Origin: Legionellaceae bacterium
GTDB taxonomy: Bacteria > Pseudomonadota > Gammaproteobacteria > Legionellales > Legionellaceae
Direction: 5' to 3'
NCBI GenBank assembly: GCA_947504795.1
Contig: CANNJG010000002.1
Span: 1-33,335 of the forward strand
DNA: 33,335 nt
In this document: piece after piece, positions 16,672 to 24,926 of the stretch
Position numbering within the stretch: position 1 is the stretch's first letter
How the letters are laid out: each line of letters starts with the position of its first letter
The notes under the pieces: generated by a model
What the model was told of the DNA's origin: nothing
The model's input: only the letters and a program-made list of their open reading frames with translations
Databases searched by the model: none
Made by a program: the position numbers and the translations under genes

Positions 16672-18021
16672 CTAAAATAATTGTTGTTCTATTTTTGAAA
16701 TTTCCTGTGTCAATTCCTCGGCATAAGCATGAACCTGTTTCTTATCAATCCCTTCTACCATCACGCGTAACAGCGGTTCGGTGCCTGATGGCCGTAAGAC
16801 AACACGCCCTTCATCTTTTAAAACAGCGTCTAATGCGTTGACTGCCGACAAAACACGTGGGTCCGCAGCTAACAAGGCTGCATAGTCGGTTTTGAGGTTC
16901 ATCAAGGTTTGAGGTAACAATTCAATACCAGTCGTCAATTCTTCCAACGTTTTATCCTGCTTTACCATAATTGCCAGGACTTGAAGTGCTGCAACAATAC
17001 CATCTCCGGTCGTGGTTTTATCTAAACACACTACATGACCAGAAGGCTCTCCACCAATTTTCCAATCCTTCTCTTTTAACAACTCTAAAACATACCGATC
17101 GCCAACACGGGCTCGCATAAAGTCAATATTCAATGTTTGCAATGCCTTTTCCAAACCGAAATTAGACATCAGCGTGCCGACAACACCACCGTGTAGCATT
17201 TTGCGGTGAGAGCGGTCATGAGCAACAATATACAACACTTGGTCGCCATTCACGACACGCCCTTTGGCGTCTATCAACACGACACGATCACCATCTCCAT
17301 CTAAACCAATACCAATATCCGCCTGCGTTTGTAATACCCTTTGCCTTAAGGTTTCTGGATCCGTTGACCCACATTCACGATTAATGTTAAATCCATCCGG
17401 TTTATCCCCCATCGCAATAACATCCGCACCTAGTTCCGCAAATACATTGGGAGCAATATGGTAGGTCGCACCGTTCGCACAATCGACTACAATTTTCAAA
17501 CCGGATAGTCGCGTTAAGGAAGGAATAGTAGATTTACAAAATTCAATATAGCGTCCTGGCGCATCATCAATACGCATGGCTTTGCCTAAAGCTGCTGATT
17601 GAATCGTTTGAAACGATTGATGCATTTGATTTTCAATAGCCAACTCCATGCTATCCGGTAATTTAGCGCCATCAGCAGCAAAGAATTTAATCCCGTTATC
17701 TTGAAATAAATTATGGGATGCCGAAATAACAATCCCTGCACTGGCGCGCAGTGTTTGTGTCAAATAGGCAACCGCAGGTGTGGGCATTGGGCCCAATAAA
17801 CAAACATCCACCCCCGCAGCAGACAATCCAGCTTCCAAGGCAGACTCAAGCATATAGCCTGAGATCCGGGTGTCTTTACCAATCAATACTTTTTTACGTT
17901 CGCCCTTGGCTAATACACACCCAAAAGCCCAACCCAATTTCAATATCAACTCAGGGTTCATGTGCGCTGAACCGACTGCGCCGCGTACCCCATCTGTTCC
18001 AAAATATGTACGTTTTTCCAT
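16672..18021 (-). CDS. glmM: Phosphoglucosamine mutase
   Basis: This enzyme converts glucosamine 6-phosphate to glucosamine 1-phosphate, the second step towards UDP-GlcNAc for peptidoglycan and lipopolysaccharide. The protein has 449 residues. All four active-site loops are visible: phosphoserine loop ISASHN (Ser102), metal-binding DGDGDR (241-246), sugar-binding GEPSGH, and phosphate-binding RPSGTEP near the C-terminus. The N-terminus YFGTDGVRG is typical. Start ATG with AGAGGT upstream, 14 nt after folP. The same folP-glmM pairing occurs in E. coli. Confidence 0.98.
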   Translation of the reverse strand: MEKRTYFGTDGVRGAVGSAHMNPELILKLGWAFGCVLAKGERKKVLIGKDTRISGYMLESALEAGLSAAGVDVCLLGPMPTPAVAYLTQTLRASAGIVISASHNLFQDNGIKFFAADGAKLPDSMELAIENQMHQSFQTIQSAALGKAMRIDDAPGRYIEFCKSTIPSLTRLSGLKIVVDCANGATYHIAPNVFAELGADVIAMGDKPDGFNINRECGSTDPETLRQRVLQTQADIGIGLDGDGDRVVLIDAKGRVVNGDQVLYIVAHDRSHRKMLHGGVVGTLMSNFGLEKALQTLNIDFMRARVGDRYVLELLKEKDWKIGGEPSGHVVCLDKTTTGDGIVAALQVLAIMVKQDKTLEELTTGIELLPQTLMNLKTDYAALLAADPRVLSAVNALDAVLKDEGRVVLRPSGTEPLLRVMVEGIDKKQVHAYAEELTQEISKIEQQLF

Positions 18022-18035
18022 CTAATCACTACCTC

Positions 18036-18881
18036 TTAACACAATTGTTGAATTGTATGACATGCTTGCCGGGTTTCCAATACATCATGTGTTCTCAAAA
18101 TTGCCACTCCCTCTAACATAGCAAAGACACTCAATGCTACACCGCCTATCAAACGACCTTGCGGTGGTTGATTCAGGATCTCGCCAAGCGTGGATTTTCG
18201 AGATACACCTAACAACAACGGTAACCCATGATGACTAAATTGTTTCAAGTGCTTAACTAATTGCAAGTTGTGATGCTTTTGTTTACCAAAACCAAATCCT
18301 GGATCCAAAATCAAACGCTGACGCCGAATGCCAGCGGCAACACATGCGTCAATGCGCTGTTGAAAAAAATCCATCACATGCGTCGTGACTGCGTGCTCAT
18401 AATAGGGATTATCTTGCATCGACTGCGGGGTGCCCTGCATATGCATAAGACAAATGGGTACATCGTAGTGAACAGCAACTTCGAGTGCTCCAGGCGTTTG
18501 TAGTGCAAAAATATCATTGATACAAGCAGCACCTGCTTCAATCGCTGCCCGCATCACTTCGGGTTTGTACGTGTCAATTGAAATGCTTGTAGAAGTTGCG
18601 CGGCTGAGGCGTTCTATAAGCGGTAGGACACGATCTAGCTCTTCCGCCAATCCAAGAGGTGTCGCACCGGGTCTCGAAGATTCCCCACCGATATCAATAA
18701 TATCGGCGCCCGCAGCGATCAGCGCCTGTGCTTGATCATAGGCTTTATCAACCGTGTCATATCGCCCGCCGTCATAAAACGAATTAGGGGTAATATTCAA
18801 AATACCCATAATCAAAGGCATGGTGATCGTATCGGCATTCGTATAGGATTCGGACCAGTCGAATAGTTGTTGTTTATCCAC
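18036..18881 (-). CDS. folP: Dihydropteroate synthase
   Basis: This enzyme joins p-aminobenzoate to dihydropterin pyrophosphate in folate synthesis and is the sulfonamide target. The TIM barrel has 281 residues. Motifs in order are MGILNITPNSFYDGG (25-39), DIIDIGGESSRPGA (60-73), SIDTY (101-105), INDI (121-124), LDPGFGFGK (192-200) and GVSRKS (225-230). Two loop positions differ from the common sequence: Asn33 instead of Asp in TPxSF and Phe125 where Arg is frequent. The start is a GTG that shares one base with the ftsH stop codon, with no clear ribosome-binding site, so translation is probably coupled. Confidence 0.96.
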   Translation of the reverse strand: MDKQQLFDWSESYTNADTITMPLIMGILNITPNSFYDGGRYDTVDKAYDQAQALIAAGADIIDIGGESSRPGATPLGLAEELDRVLPLIERLSRATSTSISIDTYKPEVMRAAIEAGAACINDIFALQTPGALEVAVHYDVPICLMHMQGTPQSMQDNPYYEHAVTTHVMDFFQQRIDACVAAGIRRQRLILDPGFGFGKQKHHNLQLVKHLKQFSHHGLPLLLGVSRKSTLGEILNQPPQGRLIGGVALSVFAMLEGVAILRTHDVLETRQACHTIQQLC

Positions 18882-20824
18882 TAAGGCAAATCACTGGCCG
18901 GGTTGTCTTTTAATGATTTTTTGGTCGACAACTTTGGCTTGCTCTTTACAGGCGTGCTCGAATCACTTCCACCCACATCAGGACCCTTAGTTTCAAGATT
19001 ATTCCAATCGGCAGGTGGAGGGGGTACTTGGCCTGACATAATAATTTTTATTTGTGCTGCATCAATCGTTTCATATTTCATTAATGCCTCTGCCATAACG
19101 TGCAAAATATGAATGTTTTCTTTAAGAACTTTTTCAGCATTCTGAAAATTACGATCGATAATTTTACGGACTTCTTCATCAATTTTTTGTGCGGTTTGGT
19201 CCGAAATCTCTTTGGTTTGCGTCATCGTGCGTCCAAGAAATACTTCACCCTCTTCTTGGCCAAAAGTAAGCGGGCCCATGGTTGATAATCCCCAATGTGT
19301 CACCATCTTTCGAGCAATATCTGTCGCACGCGTTATGTCGTTCGATGCCCCAGTCGTTACTGAATCTGGACCAAAAATCAATTCTTCCGCAATTCGTCCT
19401 CCAAATAAGGACGCTAATTGACTTTCTAAGCGACGTTTTGTGTAACTGTATCTATCTTGCTCAGGTAGAAACATGGTGACACCCAACGCACGTCCACGCG
19501 GGATGATAGATACTTTATAGACAGGATCATGTTCCGGCACGCATAACCCAACGATAGCATGTCCCGCTTCATGATAAGCCGTTAAACGTTTCTCTTCCTC
19601 GCTCATCACCATAGAGCGTCGCTCAGCACCCATCATCAATTTATCTTTAGCTTTATCTAATTCGGCCGTACTCACTTTGCGTTTATTGGATCGAGCTGCA
19701 AATAAGGCTGCTTCATTCACTAAATTTGCCAAATCAGCGCCAGAAAATCCAGGCGTCCCTCGTGCAATCGCCATAATATCGACGATTGATTCCAATGGCA
19801 CTTTACCTAAATGTACTTTTAAAATTTGTTCGCGACCACGAATATCAGGCAACGGCACGACCACTTGGCGATCAAACCGACCAGGCCGCAATAACGCCGG
19901 ATCTAAAACGTCTGGTCTATTCGTCGCTGCAATAACAATCACCCCTTCATTGCCTTCAAAACCATCCATCTCAACCAACAATTGATTTAAAGTTTGCTCA
20001 CGCTCATCATGACCACCACCTAAACCTGCGCCGCGATGACGTCCTACCGCATCAATTTCGTCGATAAAAATAATGCAGGGGGCTTGTTTCTTAGCTTGCT
20101 CAAACATATCTCGCACACGGGATGCACCAACACCCACAAACATTTCCACAAAATCTGAACCAGAAATTGTAAAAAAAGGCACTTTAGCTTCGCCAGCAAC
20201 TGCACGTGCCAATAATGTTTTACCCGTGCCCGGCGATCCGACCAATAAGACACCACGCGGTATCCGCCCACCTAAATTTTGAAACTTAGTTGGATCCCGT
20301 AAAAAATCAACGAGCTCTTTAACTTCTTCTTTAGCTTCATCAACACCTGCGACATCGGCAAACGTTACCTTAACTTGGTCTTCTCCAAGCAAACGCGCGC
20401 GGGAACGGCCAAATGACATGGCGCCGCGTCCACTCCCACCTTGCATTTGCCGCATGAAAAACACCCATACGCCAATCAGCAATAACATTGGGAACCAATT
20501 GACAAATAAATGTAATAAAAAACTTTCTTGTTGTTTTTCTTGCCCACTCACCACAACATTTGCTTTTAATAACTGGCCAAGCAAGGCGGGATCGTGAATA
20601 GGAATATAGGTAACGAAAGGATGATTGCTTTTGGTAATACCGTTAATCATCTTATCATCTTCGATACTGACGGATTGGATTGATCCTTGTGTGACTTCCG
20701 ACAAAAACTGACTATACGATAACCGGTCGACCATGCCACGACTAGGACCAAAATTACTAAATACCGACACCAAGACTACCGCAATAATCAACCATAAAAA
20801 TAAGTTCTTCGCCATGTCGTTCAA
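18881..20824 (-). CDS. ftsH: ATP-dependent zinc metalloprotease FtsH
   Basis: This is a membrane-anchored hexameric AAA+ protease that degrades misfolded membrane proteins and regulators. The protein has 647 residues. The order is membrane helix (8-24), periplasmic domain, membrane helix (about 104-124), AAA domain with Walker A GSPGTGKT (196-203), Walker B DEID (255-258) and RPGRFDR (313-319), then the zinc site HEAGH (418-422) with third ligand Asp496. The C-terminal tail after about 600 is low-complexity, rich in Pro, Ser and Lys. I chose the TTG at 20824 because GAGG lies 8 nt upstream. ATG at 20815 would give MAKNLFLW, the alternative start used in E. coli annotations. Confidence 0.97.
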   Translation of the reverse strand: MNDMAKNLFLWLIIAVVLVSVFSNFGPSRGMVDRLSYSQFLSEVTQGSIQSVSIEDDKMINGITKSNHPFVTYIPIHDPALLGQLLKANVVVSGQEKQQESFLLHLFVNWFPMLLLIGVWVFFMRQMQGGSGRGAMSFGRSRARLLGEDQVKVTFADVAGVDEAKEEVKELVDFLRDPTKFQNLGGRIPRGVLLVGSPGTGKTLLARAVAGEAKVPFFTISGSDFVEMFVGVGASRVRDMFEQAKKQAPCIIFIDEIDAVGRHRGAGLGGGHDEREQTLNQLLVEMDGFEGNEGVIVIAATNRPDVLDPALLRPGRFDRQVVVPLPDIRGREQILKVHLGKVPLESIVDIMAIARGTPGFSGADLANLVNEAALFAARSNKRKVSTAELDKAKDKLMMGAERRSMVMSEEEKRLTAYHEAGHAIVGLCVPEHDPVYKVSIIPRGRALGVTMFLPEQDRYSYTKRRLESQLASLFGGRIAEELIFGPDSVTTGASNDITRATDIARKMVTHWGLSTMGPLTFGQEEGEVFLGRTMTQTKEISDQTAQKIDEEVRKIIDRNFQNAEKVLKENIHILHVMAEALMKYETIDAAQIKIIMSGQVPPPPADWNNLETKGPDVGGSDSSTPVKSKPKLSTKKSLKDNPASDLP

Positions 20825-20867
20825 AATATTAACCTCACTTTCCTGTTGCGTCTTATACCTAAAGGTA

Positions 20868-21506
20868 CTACAAAATATAGCCCTTAGCCAGTAAATAGGT
20901 TTCTCTTGATCGAGAACGAGACGCTTGGGGCTTACGAATCAACACTTGTTTGAAACGAGGCCTAATCGCTTTAACCAATTCATCAAAACCACTACCATGA
21001 AATAATTTCATCACCAAACACCCATTGGGCTTGAGCATTTTGTAGGCGAAGTCTAAAGCCAATTCTGCCAAATACATCGCTCTTGGTAAATCAATTTCCG
21101 AATTACCGCTCATATTGGGGGCCATATCGGATAATACAAGGTCTACCGAGTGTTGCGATAAGATTGTTTGTAAATGATGCAAAACCGCATCCTCTGTAAA
21201 ATCACCGAGGATGACTTCCACGCCGGGTAGCGCATCCATCGGCAAGCAATCTAAAGCAATAACCCGACTGCGCTGTTCTTTACCTTGTGTGCAGCCGATT
21301 TTTTCGGACACGTATTGCGTCCATCCTCCCGGAGCTGCGCCTAAATCGACTACCGTCATCCCAGGTTTAAACAGGTGCTCTTTATCATCGATTTCTTTCA
21401 GTTTATAGATGGCACGACTTCGGTAACCTTCTTTCTGCGCTTGCTTCACATACACATCCGCAAAATGTTCTTGTAACCAACGTTTACTGCTTTTAGAGCG
21501 TTGCAT
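20868..21506 (-). CDS. rlmE: 23S rRNA 2'-O-ribose methyltransferase RlmE
   Basis: This enzyme methylates U2552 of 23S rRNA in the large ribosomal subunit using S-adenosylmethionine (FtsJ/RrmJ). The protein has 212 residues. The SAM-binding loop is VDLGAAPGGW (53-62). The catalytic residues Lys35, Asp127 (SDMAPN), Lys167 (MKLFHG) and Glu202 (RETYLLAKG) are all in place. It precedes ftsH by 43 nt on the same strand and is divergent from yhbY, exactly as in E. coli. Confidence 0.98.
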   Translation of the reverse strand: MQRSKSSKRWLQEHFADVYVKQAQKEGYRSRAIYKLKEIDDKEHLFKPGMTVVDLGAAPGGWTQYVSEKIGCTQGKEQRSRVIALDCLPMDALPGVEVILGDFTEDAVLHHLQTILSQHSVDLVLSDMAPNMSGNSEIDLPRAMYLAELALDFAYKMLKPNGCLVMKLFHGSGFDELVKAIRPRFKQVLIRKPQASRSRSRETYLLAKGYIL

Positions 21507-21613
21507 AAGGAAACCCGCAATGGACCGAATAATAAAAACACTATCATAACGAAATTCTCTATCTTTTCACAGCAAAACGTGCAATAATTTATCATTATTT
21601 TTTGGACGTAATG

Positions 21614-21717
21614 ACTCACGCCCCCCCCACGACTTGTCCGCGATATCTACGGATCAAGCGCTATAGCAGGATCCGGTGGACAATCCGCGGGGACATCTTG
21701 CTTGAAAGGGGGCGAGT
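21614..21717. promoter_or_regulatory. Strongly foldable intergenic region between rlmE and yhbY
   Basis: This non-coding stretch can form nested stems. The outer stem is ACTC-(AC)-GCCCCC (21614-21625) with GGGGGCGAGT (21708-21717). Inside it TTGTCC (21634-21639) pairs with GGACAA (21678-21683), and CGGATC (21650-21655) pairs with GATCCG (21670-21675). The apex contains the palindrome GCTATAGC. TTGTCCGCG could instead pair with the later CGCGGGGAC, so two alternative folds are possible. It ends about 30 nt before yhbY and may be its leader, an RNA gene or a repeat. Confidence 0.45.
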
Positions 21718-21747
21718 AGTTGCGCTCATACTCTTCGGTGGATACAC

Positions 21748-22014
21748 ATGGACAATATTCTTAAGAAACAACTCAAATCTCAAGCACATCACCTATCACC
21801 AGTTGTACTAATGGGGACCAAGGGATTAACAGAAGCAATCATTGCAGAATGTGATCAGGCTTTAACAACTCATGAATTAATTAAAATCAAAATCGTCAGT
21901 GCCGATAAACAAGAAAAACTCGGCATAGCGACCACCTTATGCCAAGCAACACATGCCGAGCTCATTCAAACCATTGGTCATGTTGCTGTGTTATACCGAA
22001 AAAAACCCGAATAG
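21748..22014 (+). CDS. yhbY: YhbY family RNA-binding protein (CRM domain)
   Basis: A small CRM-domain protein that associates with pre-50S ribosomal particles. The protein has 88 residues, close to the family norm. The GxxG loop is GTKG (23-26), and the pattern of LIKIKI (44-49) and the C-terminal GHVAVLYRKK (77-86) is typical. Start ATG has GGTGGA about 6 nt upstream. It is divergent from rlmE, the classic arrangement, and downstream of a structured leader-like region. Confidence 0.95.
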   Translation: MDNILKKQLKSQAHHLSPVVLMGTKGLTEAIIAECDQALTTHELIKIKIVSADKQEKLGIATTLCQATHAELIQTIGHVAVLYRKKPE

Positions 22015-22041
22015 CCTGGTACGTTCAACAGTAGACAATAA

Positions 22042-22053
22042 GTTAAATTTAAC
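22042..22053. promoter_or_regulatory. Perfect 12-bp palindrome
   Basis: GTTAAATTTAAC lies in the 89-nt gap between yhbY and the downstream membrane-protein gene. It could be an operator for a dimeric regulator or a chance AT-rich palindrome. Confidence 0.25.
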
Positions 22054-22103
22054 GTACATTCTCGACGCACTTTGTGGTTAATAATAAAAATAGGTGTTGT
22101 TTA

Positions 22104-23555
22104 ATGACTACCGTGATACCTTTCCCCTATCATCGAGAAAGCATAGATAAGGGTTTCAAAGAACTAATCATCCGTTATTTGGAAGGCGACCATTTAATTA
22201 AAAAGCCTTATGGGAGAGATACCAGCCTTTCCATTGAGGATGAATTAAAAAGACTTTGTACGTCTATGAATCACGCCTCTATTGATGCTAAAACACTCTG
22301 TCATTTAGTCGACGTAACCGCGGAAGGTCAATTTGACAAAGACATCATTGCTATTCTAAACCATTTGGAAATGCCGACTGAGATTGAGGACTATATTGGC
22401 TCAACTGCTTCGTTGTATGATTTATTATCGCGTCTACGCAACGAAGGCCATGAACGTTTAGATTCCTTGCTCGAGCTGATTGAAAATACGCGTTATAAAC
22501 GAAACTGGAGAGACCACTTAACCACGCCGGCTTTAACCATGTTAGGTATTGTGACATTTTGCTACGGAGAGCCCGACTTGTTTTGGAATGCCTTAGATTG
22601 GGTCACCTACACAACCCCGCTGATCTATCATTGGTTTTATCAACACATTGTAGAATTTCATAACTTACCAATTTTAGGGATGATCGGACAAGTTGGATGG
22701 GGACTCCATTATCTAATCAACACTTTTGAATATGGATTCAATCAATCCGACAAGCGCATACGCAACTGGATGTTTAATACCTTAGCCGTGATGCTTAACT
22801 TTTCAGCGCATCTGATTTCTTACTGGGCTGCAGGCGCATTACCCTTACTACCAGCCTTCGTTTTTATCTTAAGTGCTTGGGTCGATATCGTAAAAAACTT
22901 CTATAATACCTGGCAAGAAAAGACGCCAACACCTAACCAACAGTCCTCTCGGCATCGCAATGCTACCTGCATTAGTATGGCGCAAATCAAAGCTCGTGAT
23001 AAACAAATTCTTATTGCTAATTGCATTCATGCCGCAGCGGTTACAACCTTGATTCTTGCTTCTTATTTTTTAACGCCTAGTATCATTTTAACCATTACCT
23101 ACACCTTAGCCATATGGATAGGATTATTTATGAAAGATAGGCATACAAAAAAAATTCAACAAATCTATGCAAATGAAATTCAGAAAAAATTAAGGGATCA
23201 TTACAAAAGCGCGTCAACCCCTAACGAGGCCAGCGACCGCGAAGACTTCGGACATTATGCACAGAAACTTCTCTCTAAAATAGAACAAAATTCGCAAAAA
23301 TTACTTGGCTGCACGCAATTTAAGGACGTCCTTTTAAAAGTAAAGCCTTTTTATTTGCTACATAGCAAACAAGACTTTAAAAGTTTTTGTAACCATTGGG
23401 ATTTTATTGCAATAAAAAACCAGCCCCTGACTCCGCTTCCCATGATTCGGAAAAACCGAAAACATAACCCTATCTCCTCAGGCCTGTTTGATAGTCATCC
23501 GGCTGGCTCGAGAGAAAGCTCTCCGTCGGACTTTTCAAGGAACAGCATGTTTTAA
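22104..23555 (+). CDS. Unrecognised multi-pass membrane protein
   Basis: I do not recognise this 483-residue protein. The first ~135 residues are soluble and helical with many charged residues. Hydrophobic segments follow at about 142-156, 188-206, 223-242, 244-263, 303-322 and 325-344. The C-terminal ~140 residues are basic and polar, ending in a Ser-rich tail. The membrane core is rich in Trp, Tyr and His. ATG at 22104 has AGGTG 7 nt upstream; an in-frame GTG at 22074 has none. The gene sits between conserved housekeeping genes and converges on hda with 12 nt between stop codons. If the organism is an intracellular Legionellales member, a secreted effector is one possibility, but nothing in the sequence proves it. 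Confidence 0.85.
   Translation: MTTVIPFPYHRESIDKGFKELIIRYLEGDHLIKKPYGRDTSLSIEDELKRLCTSMNHASIDAKTLCHLVDVTAEGQFDKDIIAILNHLEMPTEIEDYIGSTASLYDLLSRLRNEGHERLDSLLELIENTRYKRNWRDHLTTPALTMLGIVTFCYGEPDLFWNALDWVTYTTPLIYHWFYQHIVEFHNLPILGMIGQVGWGLHYLINTFEYGFNQSDKRIRNWMFNTLAVMLNFSAHLISYWAAGALPLLPAFVFILSAWVDIVKNFYNTWQEKTPTPNQQSSRHRNATCISMAQIKARDKQILIANCIHAAAVTTLILASYFLTPSIILTITYTLAIWIGLFMKDRHTKKIQQIYANEIQKKLRDHYKSASTPNEASDREDFGHYAQKLLSKIEQNSQKLLGCTQFKDVLLKVKPFYLLHSKQDFKSFCNHWDFIAIKNQPLTPLPMIRKNRKHNPISSGLFDSHPAGSRESSPSDFSRNSMF
23498..23536 (+). terminator. Possible terminator inside the 3' end of the gene
   Basis: TCCGGC pairs with GTCGGA (one G-T) around an inner GAGAG-AAAG-CTCTC hairpin, and the stem is followed by CTTTTC. 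It lies within the last 20 codons of the membrane-protein gene. Such an overlap would make sense because the convergent hda gene ends only 12 nt away. The T tract is short. Confidence 0.35.
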
Positions 23556-23567
23556 ATATACATGGCG

Positions 23568-24305
23568 CTACTTACCCAAGACTTGTTTAACAAAAGGAAT
23601 GGTTAATTTTCGCTGCGCTACCAAAGATGCGTTATCTAAACACTCAAACACACTATACAAATCATGCATACTCCGCGCACAATGGTTAACGAGATACTGA
23701 CCGACACTGTGCGAGAGTTCAAACCCACGCTTTTGCGCACGCACTTGCAACGTGACGATTTTATCTTCATCCGATAATTCGTATAAAGGTGTTACTAAAG
23801 CACTCGTTAATCTTGAACTCAAATCGGCCAAGCGTATTCCCATTCTAAGCGGGGGTACACGAGCGGTGATAATCAGCATAGCCTGGCGTTCACAAATACG
23901 ATTGTATAAGTGAAAAAAGGCTTCCTCCCAATCTGAACGTCCAGCAATCCGATCAACATCATCAATGGCCACCAAAGCATGATCTTCCATGCCCTCTAGC
24001 ACAGCAGAATCCCATGTTTGTAACAGACTTAAAGGCACATATCGCGCAGAATGTTGCAATAAGTCTGCTTGATGACAACATGCCTGCAATAAATGCGATT
24101 TACCACTGCCGGGCGAACCCCACACATAAAAAAAACGCCCGATTGGATTCGTCAATGCCGAAAACAATTGTTGTTGTAATAATGTATTGCCTGTCCAACA
24201 AAAATCATCAAAAGTGGCTTCATCATTGAGACGAACTGCCAACGCTAATTGTTGCCGGATGGAGCTTATTTCCTTCGCCGCCAAGCCTCTTTCCCCCATG
24301 TCCAT
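23568..24305 (-). CDS. hda: DnaA regulatory inactivator Hda
   Basis: This AAA+ DnaA paralogue works with the DNA-loaded sliding clamp to make DnaA hydrolyse ATP after initiation. As drawn, the protein has 245 residues. Walker A is GSPGSGKS (63-70), Walker B-like DDVD (115-118), and the arginine-finger box LSSRL (Arg165) and C-terminal LTIPFVKQVLGK are conserved. The N-terminal QLALAV (19-24) matches the position of the clamp-binding motif QLxLPL. The start is uncertain: ATG at 24305 or 24299 both lie inside pgsA and have poor ribosome-binding sites, so coupling to pgsA is likely. Confidence 0.93.
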   Translation of the reverse strand: MDMGERGLAAKEISSIRQQLALAVRLNDEATFDDFCWTGNTLLQQQLFSALTNPIGRFFYVWGSPGSGKSHLLQACCHQADLLQHSARYVPLSLLQTWDSAVLEGMEDHALVAIDDVDRIAGRSDWEEAFFHLYNRICERQAMLIITARVPPLRMGIRLADLSSRLTSALVTPLYELSDEDKIVTLQVRAQKRGFELSHSVGQYLVNHCARSMHDLYSVFECLDNASLVAQRKLTIPFVKQVLGK

Positions 24306-24838
24306 ACATAATCAATAAGACTCACAGAAGTTGTAAACACCATCAGCGACATACATAAAGGTTTCAACATCGGGATAACCATAAAAAATGCTTTTTCAAA
24401 CAAACAAATCAATACCAAACTGAGTTGTAATCCTGTGTTGATTTTACTGATGTAGGTGGGTTTTAACTTCGGTGACTTTGATATCCATATGTACCAGGCA
24501 ATCACCCCTAATGAAATCGTGACATCACGAAATAAAACCAATAAAACAACCCACCATGGCAATATGTGTAACCACGCCAATCCGATAAAACTAACCGTTA
24601 TTAAGATCTTATCAGCCAATGGGTCCATAATCGCACCCAAATGACTTTGCCAAGCAAAACTCCGTGCCAAACGTCCGTCTAAACCATCAGTACATCCTGC
24701 AATAATAAAAATATAAAACGCATGCACAAACTCATGGTGTCGTAAACAAACCAAGAATGGTGCGACGAGTAACAAACGCGTGATCGTTAATACATTGGGT
24801 ATTTGTTTCAGCATATAGGCGAAATAAAATAGTTCCAT
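24266..24838 (-). CDS. pgsA: CDP-alcohol phosphatidyltransferase (probable PgsA)
   Basis: This is a membrane enzyme of phospholipid synthesis, most likely making phosphatidylglycerol phosphate from CDP-diacylglycerol and glycerol 3-phosphate. The protein has 190 residues and several hydrophobic helices. The full family motif D-x2-DG-x2-AR-x8-G-x3-D-x3-D is present: Asp51, Asp54, Gly55, Ala58, Arg59, Gly68, Asp72, Asp76. The substrate is inferred, and a CMP-forming cardiolipin synthase is an alternative. The start could be ATG 24838 or ATG 24814 (N-terminus MLKQIPNVLTITR, closer to the family). Neither has a clear ribosome-binding site. The 3' end overlaps hda by 40 nt. Confidence 0.88.
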   Translation of the reverse strand: MELFYFAYMLKQIPNVLTITRLLLVAPFLVCLRHHEFVHAFYIFIIAGCTDGLDGRLARSFAWQSHLGAIMDPLADKILITVSFIGLAWLHILPWWVVLLVLFRDVTISLGVIAWYIWISKSPKLKPTYISKINTGLQLSLVLICLFEKAFFMVIPMLKPLCMSLMVFTTSVSLIDYVWTWGKEAWRRRK

Positions 24839-24926
24839 CTACTTAGATGAGGGTAAAAATGATAAGGAAGTATACTGTCGCATCTCATAGCTTTCAACTC
24901 TTATAAAATTACCAGCCTAAAAACGC

